Assembly (NCBI GenBank): GCA_029959085.1
Contig: JARWIR010000090.1
Span: 620,001 to 684,000, forward strand
Length of the DNA stretch: 64,000 nt
Direction: 5' to 3'
Source of the DNA: Nemophila menziesii
Lineage: Eukaryota > Streptophyta > Magnoliopsida > Boraginales > Hydrophyllaceae
Shown: positions 11,136 to 22,629 of the stretch, one piece after another
Layout of the letters: each line of letters begins with the position of its first letter
Position numbering within the stretch: position 1 is the first letter of the stretch
Made by a program: the position numbers and the translations under genes
Notes under the pieces: generated by a model
What the model was told of the DNA's origin: nothing
Databases searched by the model: none
Seen by the model: only the letters and a program-made list of their open reading frames with translations

Positions 11136-13374
11136 ATGAATATGGAGGATGATTCTTCTGATTCCATCATTTATTTTACTATATAACAAGAACAACCCAC
11201 TCAAGGTGTTGATCAAACACCTGTTGGTATCTCTTTTGATACTCTTAAGCCTCGCACATCTAGTAGTTTACCCCATGCCCCTAAAAAAGCTAAGAAAGAA
11301 ACTTCTGATTATTTGAAACACTTTGAAGTTGTTACTTATGAAGATGGTACTATTAGATCAGTTTGTAAATATTGTGAACATTCATATGCGGTTAATACTA
11401 GAAAACATGGTACAACTAATATGAATAATCATATTAACCTTAGAAGATGCCCAAAATATCCCTTTTATCCTCCAGCAGAAGATGGTCAATCTTTGTTAAA
11501 TTTTAAAAAAACTGATGAAGGAAAGATTGTTGTTGTGTTTTCTATTGAAGCTTGTACTAAGGTCCTAGCAGAAATGGTCATAATAGATGAATTGAGTTTT
11601 AGATTTGTGGAAGGCATTGGATTTTAAAGATTTTGTAATGTAATGCAACCCAAGTATAAAACTATACCATCTAGAATGACCATTATGCAAAAGTGTGTGA
11701 CTATATATGAAGAAGAAAAGTTTAAGTTAAAGAAAGAGTTGAAAGATTTTACTATTAGTATGACCACTGATACATGGACCTCTAATCAAAACTTGAATTA
11801 TATGTGTTTGACTGCCCATTATGTGGATTCAAATTGGAATTTAAATAAAAGAATCATAAGGTTTTGTAAAGTTGAGGATCATAAAGGTGAAACAATAGGT
11901 AGAATAGCAGAAAGAATTCTTATGGGTTGGAATATCCAATCATATCTTACTTTGACAGTTGATAATGCTTCTTCTAACATTGTGACAATTAAGTATTTGG
12001 TGAAAGTTGCAGGGGAAAAACCATAATATCTACTTAAACATGAATTTCTTCATGTTAGGTGTTGCGCTCACATCTTGAATCTTATTGTAAAAGAGGGTAT
12101 GTTTGAGTTAGAAGCTTGTATCAAAAATATACGAGAGGCAGTTAAATATGTTAGAGGTTCTCCTGCTAGACTTAGAGCTTTTAAAGGTTTTGTGGCTTTG
12201 TGTAGGATTGAATGTAAATCAAACTTGTGCCTTAATGTCCCTACAAGATGGAATTCTACATATAAAATGCTTGAGTGTGCTGAAAAATTCGAAAGTGTTT
12301 TTGCGAGAATGAAAGTAGATGATCCTGGTTATACAACACACTTTAATGATGCTTCAAGAAATCCTCCAAACTTGATAGATTGGGAAAATGCGAGGTGTTT
12401 CGTTGAGTTTCTGAAATTATTCTACATTTCCACTAAGAAATTTAGTGGAACTTTATTTGTTACCACCAATCTATTCTTTGATGAAATAGTGCGAATTTGA
12501 AAAAAAAATTATGGAGTTGAGCGAGAATGAAAATCCTGTACTAAGTAAAATGGCAACTGAAATGAAGAAAAAGTTTAACATATATTGGGGAGTTAATAGT
12601 ATCAATATTATTCTCTATGTGGCAGATGCTTTAGATCCAAGGAAAAAAAATCAATACCTTCAATGCTATTTCAGTTTTATGTATACACCTGAAGAAAGTG
12701 AAGTATTGCTTAAAAGAGTTAAAGATGCTTTAACTAGGATGTTTGAAGTATATGAAAAAAAAGTTGCTCCTACTAGTTCAACTAGTGGTGAAGCATCTAG
12801 TTCTACTACAAGTACAACTGAAAGTCCTTATGTTCTTGGTGGTAGGTTTCAATCTTTTATGGCTAAGACACACCCCTCTAAAGCTACTAGATTAGATAAG
12901 TATTTAAAAGAGGGCATAGAAGAGATGTCTTCACAATTTGACATTTTATAATGATGGAAAAGTAATGCAATGAGGTTTAAAGTGTTGTCCCAACTAGCCA
13001 AACATGTTTTGGCTGTTCCAGTTTCTACTGTTTCTTCTGAAAGTGCATTTAGCACTAGTAGGAGAGTACTTGATCAATTCAGAAGTTCATTGTCCCCTAA
13101 AACTGTTGAAGCTTTAATTTGTACTCAAAATTGGCTAAGATCTTCACTTCCAATTAATCTTGGAACATCTAAACAACTTGTGGAAGACTTGGAAGCTGAA
13201 ATGGGTAAATTCAATACTTTACTACTTTTTTTTTTTTGCAATTTGCGAGGCTAACTTGAACCTTTTAATGTTATCTAACTTGAATTTTGTCTATCTTGTG
13301 TAGGTTATTTTGGAATAGATGAATTAAGTTTTAGTGAAACTCCACAATCCACTCTAACTGATTCAATGACTTAG
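11136..13374 (+). pseudogene. hAT transposase, broken by stops and a frameshift
   Basis: Domains appear in the right order: BED zinc finger (VCKYCEHSYAV ... HGTTNMNNHINLRRCPKYP) at 11358-11460; RNase H-like transposase core (TTDTWTSNQNLNYMCLTAHY, then LTVDNASSN) at 11760-11980; RCCAHILNLIV at 12058-12090; the DUF4413 region; and the C-terminal hAT dimerisation domain (VPVSTVSSESAFSTSRR ... RSSLSPKTVEALICTQNWL) at 13015-13140. A final short exon (13304-13374) follows an intron of about 100 bp. In-frame stops occur at 11184-11186, 11625-11627, 12024-12026 and 12498-12500, then a frameshift at the A-run 12501-12508, and further stops at 12949-12954. It cannot make a full protein. In this family the transposase cuts and rejoins the element ends. 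Confidence 0.92.
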
Positions 13375-13617
13375 CCAATAACCTAATGTGAGTTATACAG
13401 CAGTTTCATACAATTTAAACTTGCATTTCATTATACTTGTGCATTTAGACTTAAGAAATGCAACTCATGAGCTTCCTATGATGTGAAATAGAGTGATTAT
13501 GATGTGTACAGGTTTATTATTATGAAAAACTAGGCGGAGGAAGTCACTGGAGATGGCATTCTTTTATCATGCACTTGTATTTGGAAAAATTGCAGTTTTT
13601 TTTGTAAAACTCACCAA

Positions 13618-14022
13618 GTCCCTTGTCCCTAAGGTTTATATAGGGCCTATGATGAATTACATTGGTAATTCTGAGGCTCAATTTCAATAGTAATTGAACT
13701 ACTTTTTCACTATTCTCAACACCAATAGCAATATGGTGACAACTATAGCAATGTGGTGTTAATGTTGTTAAGAATGGTGGAAAAGTAGTCCAATGAAGCT
13801 AATTTCGAGTTACAAATGTCCCTTGTCCCTAAGGTTTATAAAGGGCCTGTGATGAATTACATTGCTAATTCTGAGGCTCAACTTCAATAGTTTGTGGACT
13901 ACTTTTGTCACCATTCATAACAACAATAACAGTATGGTGACTTAAGGATAGCAATGTGGTGTTAATGTTGTTAAGAATGGTGGCAAAGTAGTCCATTGAA
14001 CCTTATTGCGAGTTCTAAATGT
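13618..14022. repeat. Tandem pair of 200-bp hairpin-forming repeats inside the hAT element
   Basis: Two copies, about 13618-13817 and 13818-14022, each begin CCCTTGTCCCTAAGGTTTAT. Each contains its own inverted repeat: GAACTACTTTTTCACTATTC against its complement GAATGGTGGAAAAGTAGTCC in the first copy. The deletion derivative at 51149-53204 has the flanking sequence but not this block, so it was probably gained by the larger copy or its lineage. Confidence 0.75.
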
Positions 14023-14740
14023 CCCTTGAATATTAATAATTTAATATCCAATGATTACTTTATAATATGAGGATAAGGAAATGAATATTTTGCTTCATTT
14101 AACAATCGAATTGGAACTAAATAAGGGAGGCCTTGAACAACTCTTATGAAACAGGATGGAAAAGAATCAGGAATGAAAAGAAAATTGTAGGTTTTGAGCT
14201 ACTCTATTTTTTGGAATGTTTGTATCTTAAAACTTAACTTTTGTAAGTTTTGATCAAGGGTGTAGTTTGTTTTTGGAAATGTTTGGATTTACTATCAGAT
14301 TTTGGATGTTATTCAGTTACTTTTGGTTTGTAATAGCTTAATGTATTAGTTTTTTATGGTTTGAAAACTTTTAAGTTGTAATTGCATTATGTTTCTAGAT
14401 TAAAGTTGCAATAGCTAATGTAATTCAGTTAATTAAGTTAATTTGTATTTGTATTTCTTGATCATAGTAGTAATTTGTGGTTTGAATTGTATTATTTCAA
14501 TTTTCAGGGACTAAATAATAAATAGGCATATTCAACCCGAAACCAACCCAAACACGAACCAACCCGCACAAACCAAACCCGAAACCACCCTTAAAAAACC
14601 AAGACAAACCAACCCGAAACCATAAACCTTTCATGGTTTGGTTCTCGGATTTTAAAACCTGAAACTCGCAAGTGCGGGTTCGTTCTTGACTAAGGGGCTA
14701 CGGGTCGGATACCCGACCCGTGTGCATCCCTAATTCTACG

Positions 14741-16414
14741 TAACTAATCATGGACGATAATAACTATTCCTATGCACCTATTAGGATAGGTTTAGGACGT
14801 ATTTGTGATGTAACAGATATTAGTGAGTGGATTTTTATCTATTTAACTAAGCTTGTAAAAAGGACGAGTAGTCGGACTCTAGACAACTAAACAACCCATT
14901 ATTTAAAATTTAATTTAAGAGATTTTAATATTATTTTGTTAAAATTATATATTATCAATTTATTTTAATAATAAGTTATTTTTGATAAATATATAAATAG
15001 ATCAATTTAATTTAAATAATATAGTTCACTTCTATTAACTTAACATAGTCCAACTCAACAAATTGTGACTTAAATTTTTTTATAAATGCCAAATTCTTTT
15101 TTTTTTATTACAATGAGATACGCGACTATGTAGTAAAGAATTGTTGAGTTGAAAATTATTTTATTGGGTCCCCTAAACCATGTCTGTTTAGGCGCTAAAT
15201 TATTCTATTCAGGTTGGACGACTTTTGAATCGGTTGATATGTTGAAGAACCTTTTAGTCATCCACTAAAATGAATTTTAGATGGTGATTACTCTCGAGTG
15301 AAATTTTTTTCTTAGCAATGTTCAAACAAAACATAGAGTGACATTAAGAGATTAGATTTATTTTTTATCAATATTAAATATTTCATCTTGTATAATGGGT
15401 TAGTGGTATTTTTTCTTGGTTTGACAAACATATTTAGACTTGTGGATGATTAAGTGTAAATTCGAGTTTAAGTTTGAAAAAAAATTCAGTATCCATTTAA
15501 GTTCTTTCATGTCGAAAGTGATATTGATTATCCATTTTTTTTGCAAACTACATTCTCATTTACAACTTGCTTATCTATAAAATTTCAAATTAATAAATTC
15601 GGTGAATTTTATAAATTTAATTTGTTTGAAGAATTAAAAGTACTAAAATATTTCATAATTGATAAAACGGTTGTTTTTTGTGTGTTAATGTCTGTTGGTC
15701 GACATTTTTTCGCTTGGATGTAGGGTTGTTATCTTTTTTTTCTTGTGTTATCTTTCCCTTTGTTTAGTATTATTAGCGACTTTATTTTTAATCATGACAT
15801 ATTACAAAATGTGTAGCTTATCAAACAAAATTCTAGATTGTCTAAAAAAAAAATCACAATTATTGAGTAAAAAGTAACCCATCAATAATTACACTTTTTA
15901 GAAACAAATAAAAAATAATTTACTCATTAAGCTGAGAAAACAATTTTTTGTAAACTTTTTTAAGCCATTAACTCTATTTGTAATCTCTAGTCTCTACTAT
16001 TAAAGATTTCTTTTAGTCGAAAATAAGAAACATAAAATGCATTCAATAATTTGCCTTAATTCCTCAAAAAAAATAGTTTGACCTAAAAAAATTACGTATT
16101 ACGGTCTAAAAAATCGTATATAAGGAAAGGCAATAACCGCCTTTCCTTAAAACAATTTTTTATTGTGATTAAATTATAAAAAAAGAATAAAAATAAACTT
16201 TTTTATAATTAATTTATTTGAAAAACTAAATGGTAATTTAATTCATAGATAATTAGAAATTTTATTTAAAATAAAATAATAAATCAATTTTGTTTTGAGT
16301 AAATTAGTACCATAATCTAATAATAAAAAAAACAAAAATTACACACTATAAAAAATATCTTGTTGTTTTCCTTTTATATGGTTTCTTCTATATTCTTATA
16401 AGTAAAATTTGATT
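14741..16414. other. AT-rich intergenic DNA, no gene seen
   Basis: The only reading frames are two of 60 codons without recognisable content. Nothing else can be supported. Confidence 0.5.
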
Positions 16415-16524
16415 AAGCACGTGTCAACCTGGCAATCGGACCGGCCGGTGCCAAGAATCGGAACGGACCGCCTCAATAGTATAGGCACTGACCGGACCGA
16501 ACCACCTTACTCGTTAATGGTCAG

Positions 16525-17298
16525 TAGGGGTGAGTACGGTACGGTTCGGCTCGGTTTTTGGCCATAACCGAAACCGAAACCGAATGATTCGGTTTTTAAA
16601 GGTATCGGCACCGAACCGAACGGTTTTTATCGGTTCGGTTTTTTCGGTTTTCGGTTCGCTATATGTTCGGTTCGGTTTTTTTCGGTTTTGGTATGTGTTT
16701 AATTCAATAGTTGGATATATTTTAAGTGCGTGTACTTAAGACATTTTATTTTCTAACAAATCCATATATGAAGTGTTTGATTTTCATTTATTAACTCGTG
16801 TAGGAAATTGCATTTCTAGAACTCAAATATTATATATTAGTCGTAAACAAATAATTTCCAAGAAATATTTATAAAATTTAATGTGTATACTCAACAAATA
16901 TTAATAAACGACGATTTTTTAAAATATATCGACTAATGACTTATGTAAGAATATGTTGCATATTATGACATTTTTAGGGGCGGTGCATGTCATATATGAA
17001 CATTTTTGTTTTAAAAAATTATTTCATTTTCTATCCCATTTTCATAATCTCTTCAAGAATATATATTATATTCATGAATGTCTTAATTTTTGTATTTTTT
17101 GCGGTTCGGTTTTTCGGTTCGGTTTTTCGGTTCGGTTTTTCGGTTCGGTTTAGCATAGAGAAACCGTACCGAACTTTTTCGGTTTTTTAAAAAGCTTATA
17201 CCAAACCGAACGGTTTTGTCGGTTTTCGGTTTTTTCGGTTCAGTTTTCTTGATTTTTTGGATCGGTTCGGTTTTTCGGTTTTATTTTGCTCACCCCTA
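16525..17298. mobile_element. Non-autonomous hAT element nested in the exon-carrying transposon
   Basis: It has an exact 8-bp duplication ATGGTCAG (16517-16524 and 17299-17306). Terminal repeats are TAGGGGTGAGTA on the left and TAGGGGTGAGCA on the right when inverted. Both ends are packed with CGGTTCGGTTTTT-type subterminal repeats, notably 17100-17150 and 17215-17280. The 774 bp contain no transposase; the small frames are only readings of the repeats. Removing it rejoins the host element's left end. Confidence 0.9.
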
Positions 17299-17399
17299 AT
17301 GGTCAGGTTCCTATAAAAAAAATCCACTTAAGGGCCGGTCCGGACCGGACGAACCGATACCCATTATAATTTTTTTTACTCTTCACATTAACACGCTTA

Positions 17400-19740
17400 C
17401 CAAACCCACCGCCCCATTATTTCTCACATCTCTCTCGTCTTTACTCCTTTCACCAAACCCACCACCCCAATTCAATACCCTCTTATCCCTTCCATTCTCT
17501 AGTGTCTTATCTGAAATTGCTTCACTCAACGATGATGTTTGATTTTCAGTAACTTATGGTGGTGGTGGTGTGTTGTTTAATCTGTAATCTTCTTTCTTTA
17601 GAAACTGGTAAAATCATCTATGGATATGGATACTGATATTGTGATGGTGGTGGTGTGATATATCATCTCTATTTGGGTATGTTTCTAGTAGTTATTGATT
17701 TCATTGATTTTACACTAACCATTGTTGGGTTTCCTTATGATCGAGTTGTTTCTGTTTATGAAGAATTGTTATTTCTAGAATCCTATTCTTTACATTTCTT
17801 CTTTTCCTGTTCAATTATCCACCGACTCTAATTAATGAAGAAAAAAGCTTTGGTTGAATCTCTCATTTCATTGCTTAATGATCACCATATTTGCTTGGAT
17901 TATTGGCTAAGGTTATGGTTTTTGTCCCTTTCTTTTTCGGATTTATCTTAAATTTCGTTTGTGGGAGTTGAAAATTTGAATCAACGCGTGGATGGGCTAT
18001 GATTTGTGGTGTTAAGGTGATTTATGTATACTTTTATTCGTCTATGTTAGTTGGTGTTTCAAAACTGTTGATTCTAGGCCTTGTGCTATTTGAAATAGTT
18101 GATTCTGGTATTAGATGGCTTGAAAAATGATGTTCTTCACATGAAAAGTTGATTAATATGGTGCATTGTTTATGTTTATTTCGAATTTGTTGATTGAATT
18201 CACTATATTATCCGAAACTGATGAAAAAAGTTAGTAGTTGATTGCAAAATAGTCCTTGTATATTTCGAAAATTGTAATTAGTTGGTTTAATTACATGTTA
18301 TATGAGAAATAGTCCATGTATATTTCAAAAATTGCAAAGTAGTTTGTTGGTTTTATTACACGTGATATGCTAAATTGCATACTAGTCCCTGTATATTTTG
18401 AATATTGAAAATTAGTTGGCTTGAATTACATGGTATAAGCGAATTTTACTGATTTGAAGTTGGTTTACTTTCCTATGATATGCGATAATTGGAAATTAGT
18501 CCCTGTATTAGTCGAAATAAAATAGGATGGTTTCTTGACTTGTGTTGCGTTTAAATATTGTTGAATGGAAGTTACGAAATATATATTAATTTGCAAACTA
18601 ATATTGGTTTTTTGATGGAATTTCATGGGTATTGCGGTTGCTATAAAGCTTAGTATTGCCAAAGGTTTCCTTCAATACACAAAGGTAAGTAAATTTTATT
18701 CCATTGGATTATTTAATTTTTTGTTCTTGAAGAATTGCGAAATAGTATAAACTAATCACGGTGTATTATTTTTTTGTGTATTTAACGAAGAAATAGCTTT
18801 GGTGGGAACAATTGACACTCTAGTTTTTTTGATGATGGAATTAGCTTTGGTTGAGTAAGTCTATTTGGTATTCGAAAATGGCTAGTTTTGCATACAAAGT
18901 CCTTGAACTTTGCATAGAACGATTAAAGGATTTAATTCACTACTTACTTCAAACATGTGATTGTAACCATCAAGCATATATAAAACAACAACTTTTGGAC
19001 CTCTAAGTTATGAAAATGATGAAAATTTATATAATAGCTGATTAATTAGCAACTAAAGGCATGTAATTTGAAATTTTGCGGATTAGTCCCCTTAGTATAT
19101 TATATGATGAAAAATTTGTTGAAAAACTGAAAAATTGGCTCAATAGTTATTGTACTTTGTTTAACAAATGTAACTGATGGTTAAAATCGTTAGGATATGG
19201 TTTTTTATTATAAAAACGGTTATGGTTATGATTTTTGGAATTTTTGCAAAAAACCGATCCGTTGACATCCCTACTATAAACAAAGACTTGCATTACTTCA
19301 ATTTTCACAACTCCATCTGATACAATTTCACTTTTCAAGCATTACGTTTACTCAGCAAGTAGAATTTACTTCATTGTTCTCAAATATATTTCTTTACTCA
19401 TTTACTTCATAGTTTCGAATCCTAGTACATCATAGTTTTGAATACAAGCAGAATTTATTCAGCAATTTATCTTCAACACACCACAATGAGGTAATCGTAT
19501 GTGACTCTTGTACTTTGTTTACTTAGTGTTGTTAGAAAAATTGTTAAAAAGGTTTCTGAACTTTGTTTAGAAACAATTTCTAACAACTGTTCTTTACACA
19601 AAATATTAGTTACTTTTCTTTTAAAGTTTATTTAGACTAATATGTAGTGCTCAAATCTTTTTAAAAAGTGTATCATGTTTATTTGGCTTATAAGTAGACA
19701 TAGTGCAAAAATTGCTAAATATACCAGTCATTATATCATG
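17400..19740. other. Non-coding interior of the exon-carrying transposon
   Basis: Starts with a C/T-rich stretch (about 17400-17510) that looks like a plant 5' untranslated leader, then intron-like AT-rich DNA. It may be the leader and first introns of the captured RPA43 gene or of another source; I cannot tell. Short repeats of the type AGTCCCTGTATATTTyG recur at 18250-18410. Confidence 0.4.
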
Positions 19741-19746
19741 TTGCAG

Positions 19747-20092
19747 GTTCAGTGAGATCTTTGATGGTGTTGTATTAGCTTACTCTCTAGAAAAGATTCA
19801 TAATATGTCAAGGATTTTACAAGGAATTCACCCTTATCTTGGAGTGAGATTAAATGCTAAATTATTGCTTTTTAGTCTAACGCCAGATATGCCAGTAGGT
19901 AATTTTACTTCTGTTACTCTTTTTGTGCTGGTGTGTGATTAATACTTATCTTGATATTCTATATTCTCGTGTTTTTACAGAAGGAGAAGTAGTGAAAGTT
20001 ACCCAACAATCGATTCATACAATTGTTCTTGGTTTTTCATCCGGTGTTGTAACATATGAAGATATTCGAGATGAATTAAAATTTAAAAATTT
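19747..20092 (+). pseudogene. Captured exons of RNA polymerase I subunit RPA43
   Basis: Two exons with good GT-AG borders, 19747-19898 and 19981-20092, join in frame. They read FSEIFDGVVLAYSLEK, GIHPYLGVRLNAKLLLFS and then GEVVKVTQQSIHTIVLGFSS, VTYEDIRDELKF. This matches the Rpb7/RPA43 N-terminal region and the start of the OB-like part. A third short exon piece (FDEEILHIFG) follows an AG at about 20241-20270. RPA43 forms the stalk of RNA polymerase I and recruits Rrn3/TIF-IA. Here only a middle part of the gene is present, without start or C-terminus, inside transposon ends, so it is a captured fragment rather than a gene. The exons themselves have no stops, hinting at recent capture. Confidence 0.75.
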
Positions 20093-20535
20093 GTAAGTAT
20101 TTGTGATCACATTTGATGATTATTGAAGCTAAGATAGAAGTTGGAAAATTCTTTATTTTTTAGTGAAGATGTAATATATCATGTGCTCCATTTTTAACTT
20201 CACCTAATGAATGAGTTACTAATTTGAAAATTAATATGTAGTTTTGATGAAGAAATACTCCACATTTTCGGTAATAATGGTTGTAATAATGTATTAATTT
20301 ATAATTCATTCATTCAACTAGTTTTTTTTAAAAGTAAATAAGCGAGAACCGGTTTGGAACCGGACCGGAACTGGTACGGAACTAGTCCAACCGGTTCTAC
20401 TTACCGGTTCGTAGATCCCCACTCATCACACGGAACCGGGCTAGACCGCTAATGGGCAGGACCGGTGGACCGAAACGGTCCGGTAAGGCCCAGTAACACT
20501 AAGAATCGGACCGGTTGCTAGGCTGAAGCACGTGT

Positions 20536-21459
20536 CATATTATAATATTAATAAGTGGAAGGAAATGATTAAAAAACGAATGACGTGCAATGAATTTTTG
20601 TTAGAGTTTTTTTTATAGGTAGGATTTGGAGTTGAACAACAATATTAATTGTATTAATATATAATTAGTTTATTGATTTATTTTAAGTAGAAAATTTAAT
20701 TATTTATGAATTAATTATCGTTCTTCTTATAAAGTATATTGAATATAGAAATAAATCAATTATAATAAATTTTCTTTTATTTTTTCAAAAAAATCAATTA
20801 TAAATCAATTAATTTTTTTATTAATTATAAAAATATTTCCTTTATTTATATTAATTAATCACAATAAAAAAATTGTTTAACAAGACATACATTGAATGAT
20901 CACCTTTTCTTAAATACTGTTCATTTTTTTTGGATTGTAATACATTAATCTGTTATTAAAGAAAAATGGTCATCGAATGACTGTCTTTCACAAAAACGGT
21001 GGTTGAACCAAATTCAGAATACTTGAGTGACAATTACTTTATTATGGAGGCTTTTTTTTAATTATTTAGCCAAATGTTATATTTTAAAAAAACTCCCTAA
21101 ACAAGGAAAATAAAGAAATTATCGGAGTCAAAATGATTCCCGAGTCCAAAGTGGCTCTCATATGTATTCCAAAAAATAAAGAAATAGCTTGGGCAACGGG
21201 CAGGTGGAGACATAACAAACAGAAGCATCATATCATATCTAATTGAAAAAAGCTGGCTGGCACTGACTTTATATCCAATGAAACAACAGTACACGTGGGA
21301 GACGATGTGTATAACTTTTGTCTAGAGAAAATGGGATGATGAGAAATTGTCGTTGCTGACATAAGATAATTGGCCTTATGTTTTTGCTAAAAGTGAAATA
21401 CTCGCGAACATAAGAATACATGAAATGACACTTATTTAGTTCAAAATAGAAATATTTCT
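20536..21459. other. AT-rich intergenic DNA, no gene seen
   Basis: Nothing recognisable apart from poly-A/T-rich stretches. Confidence 0.45.
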
Positions 21460-21461
21460 TA

Positions 21462-21902
21462 CTCTCTCCATTCTAAAAATAATACCTATTTATTAAAAAT
21501 AGTGTCACAAAAATAATATCTATATAAAATTTTAACACACTCCCTCCCTAACGGGTATAAAGTGAGAGGTACAAGGCTCGAACCCTTCCGTGAACATGGG
21601 TAACCTAGTTCTGATTTACCATGAGAATATATATGGGGAGGCATGTATATCTCCGTGGGATTAGTCGGGTACGCGCAAGCCAGCCCGGAACCCATGTAAC
21701 CAAAAAAATAAAAAAATTTAACACACTTTATCTTATATTTTTCTATTTTAACATTTGTTAAAATATTTAAATTTATACTTTCAATAGATATTTAAATTAT
21801 CAAAATAATTTATGAAAAGTATTTTAGTAATAGTGAATACAATAATTGTATTTTTTAATCTATATGAAAGTTAAGTGGATGATATATTTGGGACAAAGGG
21901 AG
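21462..21902. mobile_element. Stowaway-like MITE split by a SINE
   Basis: Left end TA-CTCTCTCCATTCTAAAAATA and right end, inverted, TA-CTCCCTTTGTCCCAAATATA match the Stowaway terminus, each next to a TA dinucleotide. After removal of the SINE at 21541-21711 and one target copy the element is about 255 bp, a normal size. The SINE therefore arrived later. Confidence 0.75.
21541..21711 (+). mobile_element. tRNA-derived SINE, copy 1
   Basis: A 171-bp element ends in an A-rich tail (AACCAAAAAAATAA). It is flanked by 15-bp direct repeats AAAATTTTAACACAC (21526-21540) and AAAAATTTAACACAC (21712-21726), 14 of 15 matching. GGCTCGAACCC near 21573 is a B box of RNA polymerase III promoters. The body GAACATGGGTAACCTAGTTC ... 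GGGATTAGTCGGGTACGCGC is shared with the SINE at 30620-31855 and at 45584-45711. The head is slightly shortened, so no A box can be named. Confidence 0.85.
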
Positions 21903-22425
21903 TAGGGATGTCAATGGGGCAGGTTTGGAGCGAATTTACTTATCTCTGCACCCCACCCCACAAAAAAGAAGAATCCCTACGCTCCGCCCCGCTACGCCCT
22001 CGCGTTGTTCTTCCCCACACCCCGTCCCGTCTAGCTCTTTTTATCCCCGCGGGCTGTGGGTACTACCCGCGGGTTTCAGCTTGATCGTTCAATTTTTTTA
22101 ATTACTACAAATTTTATTGCTTTTAAATTTTCAAATATTCCATTCTTCAGAATTTGCATTTGCATTTTAATATTTAGACAAATTCACCTTGAAATTGAAC
22201 TTTGATTTGATTAAATGTTGAAATAAAAATATATTTATTTTATATTATATACATACGAGACGGGCTTGCGGGGTGGGGAATACTTATCCCCACAACGCGC
22301 TCCGTCCCATGCAGGTTTTGAAAATACATCCCCACAACCCGCCCCAAATCCCATTTAGTACTTAGAACCCGCCCAGTTTAAAGTGAGTTGGGGCGGGTAC
22401 CTGTAAACCAATCAAGGGAATGTCT
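21903..22425. mobile_element. hAT-like MITE, one end recognised
   Basis: TAGGGATGTCAATGGGGC at the left is a typical hAT MITE terminus and starts directly at the TA of the neighbouring Stowaway element. G/C-rich blocks (CCCGCGGGCTGTGGG, GGGGCGGGTACC) mark both subterminal parts, with AT-rich DNA between. The right terminus does not match the left one well (ends GTAAACCAATC before AAGGGAAT), so that end is mutated or missing and the coordinate is approximate. Confidence 0.55.
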
Positions 22426-22629
22426 AATCATTTTTGTATTTTGGTACATACAAAAGTTTAAAACAAGTTTGGTAATGTTTTAAGATATATAAAAAAACTA
22501 AATATATTTGAATTTTTTATCTTTATATTATATTTTTTTAAATATATATCACTGATTTATAAATGTCAAAAAAATTGCTTGAAAGTCTAATTCATCTGGA
22601 CTCAAATTCTCGTTAGGCCCAAGGATTTA

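Larger units (their letters stand above)
10330..14732 (+). mobile_element. hAT transposon (Ac-like), full length with both ends and target duplication
   Basis: The element is bounded by an exact 8-bp duplication ATTCTACG (10322-10329 and 14733-14740). The terminal repeats are TAGGACTGCACA on the left and TAGGGATGCACA (inverted) on the right, 10 of 12 matching and close to the Ac/hAT consensus. Both subterminal regions are dense in AACCCGCA / CGGGTTGG-type motifs, as expected for transposase-binding repeats. It carries one plus-strand transposase reading frame that is broken. The exact 8-bp duplication suggests a moderately recent insertion. A 2.06-kb deletion derivative of the same family lies at 51149-53204. 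Confidence 0.93.
16425..20525 (+). mobile_element. Exon-carrying (Pack-type) DNA transposon with RPA43 exons
   Basis: A 10-bp exact duplication AAGCACGTGT flanks it (16415-16424 and 20526-20535). Its ends are short inverted repeats, CAACCTGGCAATCGGACCG and, inverted, CAGCCTAGCAACCGGTCCG (15 of 19). Beyond them lie GC-rich blocks full of CCGGACCGG/GGTTCCGG motifs, unlike the AT-rich surroundings. No transposase is present. The interior carries host-like exons with introns (see 19747-20092). The 9-10 bp target duplication points to the Mutator superfamily (Pack-MULE-like), but the ends are too short to prove it. It shares end structure with the element at 30737-31765. A small hAT element is nested at 16525-17298. 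Confidence 0.8.

Noticed and set aside
16530..17190. Phenylalanine/glycine-rich frames (RFGSVF-type repeats)
   Set aside because: They translate the GGTTCGGTTTTT subterminal repeats of a small hAT element.
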